DNA from: Paenibacillaceae bacterium UBA6304
GTDB taxonomy: Bacteria; Bacillota; Bacilli; Paenibacillales; Paenibacillaceae
Assembly: GCA_002439285.1 (NCBI GenBank)
Contig: DJTQ01000004.1
Coordinates: 1 to 8,413 of the forward strand
Reading direction: 5' to 3'
DNA length: 8,413 bases
This document shows positions 1 through 5,833 of this stretch, piece after piece. The notes under the pieces were generated by a model. The model was not told where the DNA came from. It worked only from the letters and a program-made list of their open reading frames with translations, and did no database searches. The position numbers were made by a program, and so were the translations under genes. The first letter of the stretch is position 1, and every line of letters starts with the position of its first letter.

Positions 1-1070
1 TGAAAGACGCCGATTTTGTACTTGGGCAGATCCGGGTCGGCAAACTTGCGGCTCGGGTTCTGGATGAGAGAATCCCGCTGAAATATGACCTGATCGGCCA
101 GGAGACTTGCGGGATCGGCGGATTTTTCAAGGCCATGCGCACCATTCCGGTGATGCTTCAGATCGCCGAGCGAATGAAGAAGCTATGCCCCAATGCCTGG
201 CTCATCAACTTCTCAAACCCGGCCGGCATCATTACCGAGGCGCTCCTCAATCACAGCGAGGTCAAAATGCTCGGCCTATGTAACGTTCCCTACAATATGT
301 TTAAAAGCATCCGCGAGTCTCTCGGATTGGATCATCCGGATATCACCTATGTCGGTCTCAATCATTTAAGCTGGATTACGGCGATTGAACAAGATGGCCG
401 GGATTATTTGCGTACGGCGCTAAATATGGGGCTTAACAGCGAAGCGATGAAGAACATTCCTTCGAGCGGATTTAGCGGAGAACTGATTCGGATGGTCGGT
501 GCCATCCCATCTTCCTATCTCGAATACTATTATTTCAAAGATAAGAAATTAAAGCTCGTTAAGGAAAGCGAACTTACGAGGGGCGAAAAGTGCGTGCAGA
601 TCGAAGAAGAACTGCTGCAAATCTATTCGGATTCCAAACTCCATTCCAAGCCGGATTTGTTGTCATCCCGAGGCGGTGCCAATTATTCCGAAGTGGCAAT
701 CAGCCTCGTTGACGCGATCTATAACGATAAACAGGAAGTGCATGTCGTCAATCTGCTGAACAGGGGGGCCCTTTCTTTCATGGAAGATACCGATGCGGTA
801 GAAGTCTGCGCCGTAGTCGGCAAGGACGGTGCCAAACCGGTTCGTGTGAAGGACTTTCAAAACCAGCATATTATCGACTATATGCGGATGGTGAAAGCTT
901 ACGAACGCGAAACCGTGGCCGCCGCGGTTAGCGGTAGCGAAGACGCTGCGATGCGCGCTCTGCTCATGAATCCGCTCGTCGGAGACTATGATGCGGCCTA
1001 TGGCTGTTTTCACGAACTGAAGGAAGCGCACAAGGCCTATCTCCCGCAGTTTTTTTCCGAAGAAACATGA
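1..1070 (+). CDS. GH4 family 6-phospho-glycosidase (6-phospho-beta-glucosidase type), 5'-truncated
   Basis: This gene enters from the left edge; the open frame begins at base 3 and gives 355 residues. Family members are about 440 residues, so roughly 80-90 N-terminal residues, including the Rossmann GxGS NAD-binding loop, lie outside the window. Visible GH4 signatures (numbered from base 3) are QIRVG at 9-13, IGQET at 31-35 followed by a GGFFKA-type stretch, NFSNPAG at 69-75, LCNVP with Cys93, GLNHLSW with His121, and RGGANYSE with Tyr228. In GH4 enzymes the Cys and His hold the catalytic Mn2+, and the Tyr is the usual base of the NAD-dependent oxidation-elimination mechanism. The C-terminal HKAYLPQF-like end is also typical. 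The protein should be cytosolic and cleave a 6-phosphorylated disaccharide. Cellobiose-6-P or chitobiose-6-P is plausible, but the exact sugar cannot be read from sequence. Its stop overlaps the next start. The internal ATG at 135 is not the start, because conserved GH4 sequence continues upstream of it. Confidence 0.93.
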   Translation, partial: KDADFVLGQIRVGKLAARVLDERIPLKYDLIGQETCGIGGFFKAMRTIPVMLQIAERMKKLCPNAWLINFSNPAGIITEALLNHSEVKMLGLCNVPYNMFKSIRESLGLDHPDITYVGLNHLSWITAIEQDGRDYLRTALNMGLNSEAMKNIPSSGFSGELIRMVGAIPSSYLEYYYFKDKKLKLVKESELTRGEKCVQIEEELLQIYSDSKLHSKPDLLSSRGGANYSEVAISLVDAIYNDKQEVHVVNLLNRGALSFMEDTDAVEVCAVVGKDGAKPVRVKDFQNQHIIDYMRMVKAYERETVAAAVSGSEDAAMRALLMNPLVGDYDAAYGCFHELKEAHKAYLPQFFSEET

Positions 1071-2098
1071 AGGCGAAGACTGGAAACTTCGTGCTCGGCG
1101 TTGATGGCGGAAACAGCAAAACCGACTATTATTTATTCGATCTTGAAGGCAATTATATCGATCATCTCCATGCGGGAACCTGCAGCCATGAACAATTTCG
1201 CGATGCCTACCACAGTACCCGCCGAGTGTTGGAAGACCATTTGCAACAATTATTATCCCGTCATCATCTGACGGTGAACGACCTTGCTGCAGGAGCTTTC
1301 GGTCTAGCGGGAGCGGACATTCCTTCCCAGAAGGAACAATTACGGCTGATCGTTGAACAACTCGGGTTTACAAGATACGCGGTAGATAATGATTCTTTTC
1401 TTGGAATCAAGGCGGGAAGTCAAAAAGGCTACGGAATATGCTCTATCAACGGCTCCGGAACATGTACCGGAGGCATCTCCAAATCCGGGGAGCGTCTGCA
1501 AGTAGGCGGAGTAGGAAGTGAACTTTCGGGAGATGAAGCCGGCGGATTTTATTTGGCCCGAAAAGTTCTGCGGACGGTGTACGACTTCCATTACCGGATG
1601 GGTCCAACCACTTCCATGACCGAATCAATCATGGAGCTATTGCAAATTACCGACAAGTCCCGCTTAATCGAAGCGGTTGTGGAGGGCGTCATAAACCGTA
1701 GTCTACCCAACACGCAAGTGATGCGAATACTGTTCTCGGCGGCCGATCAGGGAGACCCCGTTGCACTGTCCATCCTGGATCAGACCGGTGAATCGCTCGC
1801 CCGTTCCACGGCAGGCTGTCTGCACAATTTGGGTTTTACGCCTGAGGAGGAAGCCGATGTCATTCTGGCGGGTTCCGTTTGGATCAAGGCGGAAACCCCG
1901 CTGCTATTCGATTGTTTTAAGCGGCATCTCGCCGCCCTGACGCCGATCACATGCCGCTTTGTCTTTCTGCATGTGCCTCCAGCGGCAGGGGCGGTACTTT
2001 GGGCCTTGGAACTAGCACATGGGCAAACTGGGCAAACATACTGGCCGCAACTACACCGGAAAGTCATCGATGCCTTCCGGATGATCCAGAGCGGATGA
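1067..2098 (+). CDS. BadF/BadG/BcrA/BcrD-type ATPase family sugar kinase (GlcNAc kinase-like)
   Basis: This is a 343-residue cytosolic kinase of the ASKHA fold. The phosphate-1 motif GVDGGNSKTDY lies at residues 11-21. A GLAGAD segment is at 79-84, and DNDSF with the likely catalytic Asp109 is at 107-111. The phosphate-2 motif NGSGTCTGG is at 128-136, followed by GGVGSELSGDEAGG at 147-160, which resembles the GG-G-GDEGS region of GlcNAc kinases. A late VILAGSVW segment fits the adenosine-binding part. Length is normal for the family. The ATG start sits inside ATGA, overlapping the glycosidase stop by 4 bp, which suggests translational coupling. In context it probably phosphorylates a monosaccharide (GlcNAc or glucose) released by the GH4 enzyme, so that both products enter metabolism as 6-phosphates. 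A less usual alternative is that it phosphorylates the disaccharide itself. The fold and kinase call are firm; the substrate is inferred. Confidence 0.85.
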   Translation: MKAKTGNFVLGVDGGNSKTDYYLFDLEGNYIDHLHAGTCSHEQFRDAYHSTRRVLEDHLQQLLSRHHLTVNDLAAGAFGLAGADIPSQKEQLRLIVEQLGFTRYAVDNDSFLGIKAGSQKGYGICSINGSGTCTGGISKSGERLQVGGVGSELSGDEAGGFYLARKVLRTVYDFHYRMGPTTSMTESIMELLQITDKSRLIEAVVEGVINRSLPNTQVMRILFSAADQGDPVALSILDQTGESLARSTAGCLHNLGFTPEEEADVILAGSVWIKAETPLLFDCFKRHLAALTPITCRFVFLHVPPAAGAVLWALELAHGQTGQTYWPQLHRKVIDAFRMIQSG

Positions 2099-2100
2099 CG

Positions 2101-2135
2101 ATTCCGGAATGAAATTAGGATTCACGGGAATCCTA
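2101..2135. promoter_or_regulatory. Two related palindromes, operator-like or hairpin
   Basis: A perfect 10-bp palindrome ATTCCGGAAT (2101-2110) starts two bases after the kinase stop. A second inverted repeat follows, TAGGATTC-ACGG-GAATCCTA (2116-2135), with 8-bp arms and a 4-nt centre. Both share ATTC/GAAT arms, and their centres are 20 bp apart, close to two helical turns. The second could form a short hairpin, but no clean T-run follows it, so it is a weak terminator at best. Binding of a dimeric regulator is the alternative. The function is inferred. Confidence 0.4.
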
Positions 2136-2149
2136 CCCACAAATATAAT
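2121..2149 (+). promoter_or_regulatory. Candidate sigma-A promoter for the L,D-transpeptidase gene
   Basis: A perfect TATAAT lies at 2144-2149, with TTCACG (4 of 6 against TTGACA) at 2121-2126 and a 17-bp spacer. The -35 lies inside the second palindrome, which would suit a repressor site. A concern is that transcription would start around 2156-2158, leaving only about 8-10 nt of leader and starting inside the Shine-Dalgarno sequence. It may therefore be a chance match, or the gene may be read through from upstream. Confidence 0.4.
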
Positions 2150-2154
2150 CTTTC

Positions 2155-2160
2155 TTGAGG
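2155..2160 (+). promoter_or_regulatory. Ribosome binding site that decides the L,D-transpeptidase start
   Basis: TTGAGG sits 5 nt before the ATG at 2166. The longer in-frame ATG at 2109 has no ribosome binding site and overlaps the palindromes, so 2166 is preferred. Confidence 0.65.
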
Positions 2161-2165
2161 ATGCC

Positions 2166-2900
2166 ATGATTCTAACAATTCCAACAATCGGTCGCTATAT
2201 TCGGCGTGTTACTGCGGCTGCAACCTTCCTGCTTGTTCTATCGGGCGTAATTTCAGGTCTTTTCGAGAGTGGATTCTCCCCTAAGGTCTATGCAGATCCT
2301 TCGCTACCGATCCTGACGGAGGAGGGTATATTCTCGATCGAGATTTATCCGCTCCGTCACAAGTTGATCGTGCTTCTACAAGGAGAACCTTTCAAAACTT
2401 ACAGCGTGGCCGTAGGAAATCCCTCTACTCCGACCCCTGTCGGTGAATACCAAATCATCTACAAGGGAAAAGACTGGGGTCCCGCCTTCGGCCCCCGCTG
2501 GCTTGGACTCAACGTCCCCTGGGGTATTTACGGAATCCATGGAACGAACCGGCCGAATTCGATTGGCCAACACCTTAGCCATGGTTGCATTCGAATGCAG
2601 AATCGCGATGTACTTGACCTCTATGAGCTGGTACCGATCGGTACTAAGGTTACCATCTTCGGACACGTACTTGGCGATGCCGGGCAAGCGCCGAGAAATC
2701 TGGCGGAAGGCGATGTAGGCGGGGACGTCCAGCTTATTCAATCCCGCCTGAAAAGCGCAGGTTATTTTCAAGGTGTATGCAATGGTAAATTTCGCTCGGA
2801 TACCGCTGCCGCTCTGAGGAAATTTCAACTTGATCGCCATTTGCCGGACAACGGCGTTGTCGACATCCGGGTTTATGAAGAGTTCGGCTTATTGGAATAA
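2166..2900 (+). CDS. L,D-transpeptidase (YkuD domain) with C-terminal peptidoglycan-binding domain
   Basis: This is a 244-residue exported cell-wall enzyme, numbered from the ATG at 2166. Residues 1-32 form a signal peptide or signal anchor: a short basic stretch (GRYIRR) followed by a hydrophobic run VTAAATFLLVLSGVISGLF, with a possible signal-peptidase-like site near VYA-DP at 40-44. The YkuD catalytic domain spans about 52-167. It carries the HGTNRP segment (125-130) and the signature SHGCIRM (138-144) with nucleophile Cys141. Residues about 186-243 form a PG_binding_1 domain, with VQLIQSRLKSAGYF and GKF-TAAALRKFQ matching the family pattern. Such enzymes form 3-3 peptide cross-links or attach proteins to peptidoglycan outside the membrane. 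Their peptidoglycan-binding modules often come first, whereas here the module follows the catalytic domain. The gene is monocistronic or weakly linked to the kinase 67 bp upstream, and it ends at a strong hairpin. Whether it acts in vegetative wall or spore cortex cannot be told from sequence. Confidence 0.9.
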   Translation: MILTIPTIGRYIRRVTAAATFLLVLSGVISGLFESGFSPKVYADPSLPILTEEGIFSIEIYPLRHKLIVLLQGEPFKTYSVAVGNPSTPTPVGEYQIIYKGKDWGPAFGPRWLGLNVPWGIYGIHGTNRPNSIGQHLSHGCIRMQNRDVLDLYELVPIGTKVTIFGHVLGDAGQAPRNLAEGDVGGDVQLIQSRLKSAGYFQGVCNGKFRSDTAAALRKFQLDRHLPDNGVVDIRVYEEFGLLE

Positions 2901-2918
2901 CAACACAGCTTGCCTTAA

Positions 2919-2980
2919 ATGTAAACAACCGGGTTCCGTCCAAAGCACGGAACCCGGTTGTTTGCCGTTTCGGTTTACAT
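2919..2980. terminator. Bidirectional intrinsic terminator between convergent genes
   Basis: A perfect 17-bp stem pairs AAACAACCGGGTTCCGT (2923-2939) with its complement at 2947-2963 around a 7-nt loop (2940-2946). It can be extended at its base by a G-U and a G-C pair (2921-2922 with 2964-2965). Short T-rich stretches flank both sides, so it can serve the L,D-transpeptidase (+) and the HD-GYP gene (-). An outer inverted repeat, ATGTAAAC (2919-2926) and GTTTACAT (2973-2980), gives an alternative base for the stem and overlaps the HD-GYP stop codon. Confidence 0.9.
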
Positions 2981-4018
2981 GAAGATATCTTCGACCACAA
3001 TGTCCCGCTCTACCGCCAAATCCCTAAACTGATCTTTGACTTGGACCAGCGGCCTAAAGAAATCGCTCGGGTTGTTCCAGACGATCGTCGCGGTCTCGCC
3101 GTTGCTCAGTCGGGCCTGTTTCCCGATAAACTGTGGAATCAAATGCCGCGCAAGCGCCTGAACCGCCCGTTCGTTAAGTTCTCCGAACCCTAGTTCATAT
3201 ACTTTGCTCAGTACCGTTAGCAAACCTTGGCGACCTTCTGAGGGATCCGTTGACGTCATTTCCACATAAGTATTGGCTACGGCGACAATTTGTGAATAGT
3301 GATGAATTTCTCCTTTAGTCAGTCCCTGAGGATACCCCGTACCGTCTTCGCGCTCATGATGCTGCAGCGCGACAAGTGCCGGAACCTCATCGGCCATGGA
3401 GTCGCGGATAATCTCGTAACCATACCTCGTATGCCGCTTCATTTCATCGGATTGCGCCTCATTTAACGGGCCACCATGATTGCGCAGCTCCTGACGGAGT
3501 TTGCTTTTGCCGATATCGTGCAAATATCCCGCCTTACTGATTTCATAACATTCATTGGAGGAATAACCGAGCCAAGAAGCAATGTAATAGGATAAAAGGC
3601 CCACTTGTAAAGAATGAGTGTAGAGATTGGCATCGTTTTCGCCAAATGTAATAAGCAGCGATACCACGTCTCTTTTGCTGTCAATAATTTCAAGCATCGG
3701 CTGCAGCTTCTCTTCCACCATGGATTGGTTGAATTTCCCCGTTGTCAGTGCCTCCAGAAAAATAGCCTGATAGCCTTGCACCGTTCGTTCGAAATTATCC
3801 TTCAGCCGCTTCGTAAAGTCATTCCTGCTTAGCCCTGAGAGAGACTGCTCGTCTTCCCTGGGTTCGATATCCACGTAATTAATATTTTGCCGGATGAGAA
3901 GCGCAACTTCTTCCTTATGTATGCTTGTTCCTTTAGGGAGAACGTGAAGGCCAGCCTGGTTAAAAATATCCGATCGCAGCCGGTCCCCTTCCTGAATCTC
4001 CATTACATGAGTTTTCAA
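2975..4018 (-). CDS. HD-GYP domain protein (probable c-di-GMP phosphodiesterase)
   Basis: This 347-residue cytosolic protein has no transmembrane segment. It begins with a small domain (about 1-53, with GDRLRSDIFNQAG and LPKGT) often found before HD-GYP domains. A helical linker follows, then the HD-GYP domain (about 120-300) and a C-terminal beta-rich tail. Numbered from the TTG start, the motif residues are His135, His167-Asp168 (LHDIGK), Lys171, His196, His220-His221 (HHEREDGTGYP) and the GYP triad at 228-230. Their spacing matches active family members. The last usual metal ligand, Asp of VADxYDAMTS, is replaced by Asn249 (VANTYVEMTS), and the residue four before His135 is Asn131. Family members hydrolyse c-di-GMP to pGpG/GMP; activity here is uncertain. 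The upstream GTG (4027) directly abuts its ribosome binding site, so TTG at 4018 is chosen; GTG would add three residues. The gene is transcribed divergently from the germination operon. Confidence 0.88.
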   Translation of the reverse strand: MKTHVMEIQEGDRLRSDIFNQAGLHVLPKGTSIHKEEVALLIRQNINYVDIEPREDEQSLSGLSRNDFTKRLKDNFERTVQGYQAIFLEALTTGKFNQSMVEEKLQPMLEIIDSKRDVVSLLITFGENDANLYTHSLQVGLLSYYIASWLGYSSNECYEISKAGYLHDIGKSKLRQELRNHGGPLNEAQSDEMKRHTRYGYEIIRDSMADEVPALVALQHHEREDGTGYPQGLTKGEIHHYSQIVAVANTYVEMTSTDPSEGRQGLLTVLSKVYELGFGELNERAVQALARHLIPQFIGKQARLSNGETATIVWNNPSDFFRPLVQVKDQFRDLAVERDIVVEDIFM

Positions 4019-4026
4019 ACTTAGCA

Positions 4027-4034
4027 CCCCTCTT
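4027..4034 (-). promoter_or_regulatory. Ribosome binding site of the HD-GYP gene
   Basis: Read on the minus strand this is AAGAGGGG. It lies 8 nt before the TTG at 4018, good spacing, but its last G is the first base of the GTG at 4027. This makes TTG the better start. Confidence 0.6.
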
Positions 4035-4087
4035 CAATCGTTATTTCATTATGTAATAGCTAATTCTCGTTGACTGCCGTAAAAAAG

Positions 4088-4156
4088 ACAGACTTATGCC
4101 GCTATATCTTAAATATCGATCAAAAAGCACCATAAATAAATAGTTCCAAAGTCTGT
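4088..4156. repeat. Separated inverted repeat in the divergent intergenic region
   Basis: ACAGACTT (4088-4095) and AAGTCTGT (4149-4156) are exact 8-bp complements separated by 53 AT-rich bases. They could be paired half-sites of a regulator or a weak long-range stem. A chance match cannot be excluded. The rest of the 215-bp region from 4019 to 4233 shows only the candidate promoter and the ribosome binding sites. Confidence 0.3.
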
Positions 4157-4169
4157 ATTTACTTTCACA

Positions 4170-4199
4170 GAATAATTTTCCTATATTTCGAGAATTTTA
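4170..4199 (+). promoter_or_regulatory. Candidate sigma-G (forespore) promoter of the germination operon
   Basis: GAATA (4170-4174) matches the sigma-G -35 pattern GHATR fully. After 18 bp, AATTTTA (4193-4199) matches 5 of 7 positions of the -10 pattern CATWMTA. Transcription from about 4206 would leave a leader of roughly 28 nt containing the AAAGGAGG site at 4218-4225. gerA-type operons are known sigma-G targets, so place and type fit, but the -10 match is imperfect. Confidence 0.4.
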
Positions 4200-4217
4200 T
4201 ATACAGCAATCATTCGT

Positions 4218-4225
4218 AAAGGAGG
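4218..4225 (+). promoter_or_regulatory. Ribosome binding site fixing the TTG start of the A subunit
   Basis: AAAGGAGG is a near-perfect Shine-Dalgarno sequence 8 nt before TTG 4234. No ATG or GTG is suitably placed, so the rare TTG start is well supported. Confidence 0.85.
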
Positions 4226-4233
4226 CCATCACT

Positions 4234-5826
4234 TTGCCACTATGGAGACGTCCGCAACGCTCCTCGCATCCCGGCTCAGGCTCAGGATCTCCAGAGAAGA
4301 CTAACGGGCAGCCGCCAAATACGCTCCCCTCGCCTCAGCCGTCTACCGGCAAAGCTCTGGAGGATAAACTCACCTGGTATCAGCAGCAGTTTGAAAACTG
4401 CTCGGATATCATATTCCGCCAGTTTTCACTCAGTACAGGGCAGGACTGTGCGCTCATCTATATCCGTGGAATGATTAGCCAAGCAACCGCTCAAGATTTT
4501 ATAATCCGGAGCTTGCAGCAAGAAGCGGATCATCTGAAGCATGAAGATATATACCGATTTCTGTTTGACGATAAAGGCTTGTCCGTATCTCAAACCAAGA
4601 TCATCGCTGATCTGAACGAGGGTTTAACCGCGGTACTGGATGCCGGCGCGCTGTTGCTCATCGACGGAGATGAGCGGATGATGACCTTCTCCATCTCGGC
4701 TTATCAGACACGTTCGGTCGACGAACCGCCGAATGAATCCGTTATTCGGGGACCCAGAGAAGCTTTTATTGAAGATTTGGAAATCAATCTTACATTGTTA
4801 AGAAGACGGCTTAAGATTAAAGATTTTAAGAATGAGGCTATTATTATCGGGACAAAAACCAAGACCGATATTGTCATTGCCTATGTCGACGGCCTTTGCA
4901 AGCAGGAACTTGTGAAAGAAGTGAAGCGCCGCTTATCCTACTTCGATATTGACAGCGTTCTGGGATCTTCGTATCTGGAAGAGTCTATTGAGGATAATCC
5001 TTACTCCCCGTTTCCGCAGATTCAATACACGGAGAGACCGGATGTAGTTGCTGCCGCTTTACTCGAAGGTCGGGTAGCACTTTTCGTAGACGGAACGCCT
5101 ATGACACTGATTGTTCCCGTTACGCTCCCTATGCTGCTGCAATCGCCCGAAGACTATTTCCAGCGATTTATCGCAGCGACGTGGATCCGCTGGATCCGTT
5201 ACTTATTTACATTTATCTCATTACTGTTGCCTTCTCTGTATATTGCGATTACGACTTTCCATCCGGAGATGATCCCTCCCCAATTTTTGCGAACGATCGC
5301 TTCCTCTCGGGAAATCGTGCCTTTTCCCGCCTTCTTTGAGGCGTTCATGATGGAGTTGGCGTTTGAAGCATTACGTGAAGCATCCGTTCGGATTCCGAAG
5401 TCGATCGGCCAAGCTGTTTCGATTATTGGTGCATTGATCATCGGGACCGCAGCCGTGGAAGCAGGAATCGTGTCTGCCACGATGGTCATTATTGTGTCGC
5501 TGACCGGAATCGCTTCTTTTATCATCCCGCATTTTGATCTCGGTTTATCGTTCAGACTGCTGAGATTTCCGATTATGATTCTTGCGTCGCTGTTCGGCCT
5601 TTACGGTATTGCGTGCGGGCTAATTTTGATTTATGTCCATCTGATTAACCTCGAATCGTTTGGAATCCCGTACTTATCTCCGCTGACACCTTTGGTCGAG
5701 GCTGACTTGAACGACACTATAGTCCGTGCGCCATGGTACAGTATGCGCAAGCGTCCGCTTCAATTAACCGATAATTCCACCCGGCAGAAGAATAATTCCC
5801 GTGGTTGGGCCAAGAAAAAAGGATGA
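4234..5826 (+). CDS. GerA-family germinant receptor subunit A
   Basis: This is a 530-residue inner spore membrane protein of normal family length. Residues 1-45 are a polar, Pro/Ser/Gly-rich basic tail. A large soluble N-terminal region (about 46-300) carries the family segments GPREAFIEDLEINLTLLRRR (about 173-192), DIVIAYVDGL, and LEESIEDNPYSPFPQIQYTE with RPDVVAA following (about 248-274). A membrane region follows, with hydrophobic stretches near 320-345, 365-385 (possibly re-entrant), 394-420, 422-442 and 444-478, including the WIRWIRY entry. The tail with DTIVRAPWYSMRKRP is also conserved. The A subunit, with B and C, forms the receptor that senses small-molecule germinants and acts as or gates an ion channel. 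The germinant itself cannot be predicted. It is the first gene of an A-C-D-B operon, and 7 bp separate it from the C gene. The A-C-B order recalls gerK of Bacillus subtilis, but orthology is not claimed. Confidence 0.96.
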   Translation: MPLWRRPQRSSHPGSGSGSPEKTNGQPPNTLPSPQPSTGKALEDKLTWYQQQFENCSDIIFRQFSLSTGQDCALIYIRGMISQATAQDFIIRSLQQEADHLKHEDIYRFLFDDKGLSVSQTKIIADLNEGLTAVLDAGALLLIDGDERMMTFSISAYQTRSVDEPPNESVIRGPREAFIEDLEINLTLLRRRLKIKDFKNEAIIIGTKTKTDIVIAYVDGLCKQELVKEVKRRLSYFDIDSVLGSSYLEESIEDNPYSPFPQIQYTERPDVVAAALLEGRVALFVDGTPMTLIVPVTLPMLLQSPEDYFQRFIAATWIRWIRYLFTFISLLLPSLYIAITTFHPEMIPPQFLRTIASSREIVPFPAFFEAFMMELAFEALREASVRIPKSIGQAVSIIGALIIGTAAVEAGIVSATMVIIVSLTGIASFIIPHFDLGLSFRLLRFPIMILASLFGLYGIACGLILIYVHLINLESFGIPYLSPLTPLVEADLNDTIVRAPWYSMRKRPLQLTDNSTRQKNNSRGWAKKKG

Positions 5827-5833
5827 GAATGCC

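Noticed and set aside
663..1031. Minus-strand open frame opposite the GH4 gene
   Set aside because: It lies fully inside a conserved coding region, has no ribosome site and no recognisable protein; it is a shadow frame. The same holds for the minus-strand frames at 2376-2840, 5199-5525 and 6244-6639.
2020..2037. Tandem 9-base repeat TGGGCAAAC x2 at the end of the kinase gene
   Set aside because: Two copies only, in frame, encoding GQTGQT; no sign of a mobile or regulatory repeat.
2109..2165. Longer N-terminus for the L,D-transpeptidase (ATG at 2109)
   Set aside because: No ribosome site, overlap with the palindromes and the TATAAT box, and a poorer signal peptide; ATG 2166 has TTGAGG at good spacing.
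4070..4098. TTGACT as a sigma-A -35 for the germination operon
   Set aside because: The sequence 17 bp downstream (CTTATG) matches the -10 consensus poorly, and the position is far from the gene.
5182..5198. Direct repeat TGGATCCG x2 in the A gene
   Set aside because: It encodes WIRWIR at the start of the membrane region, a stretch resembling the family pattern, so protein constraint explains it.
5801..5833. Longer start (GTG at 5801) for the GerC-type gene
   Set aside because: It would place 11 mostly polar and charged residues before a normal lipoprotein signal peptide and overlap the A gene; ATG 5834 is the natural start.
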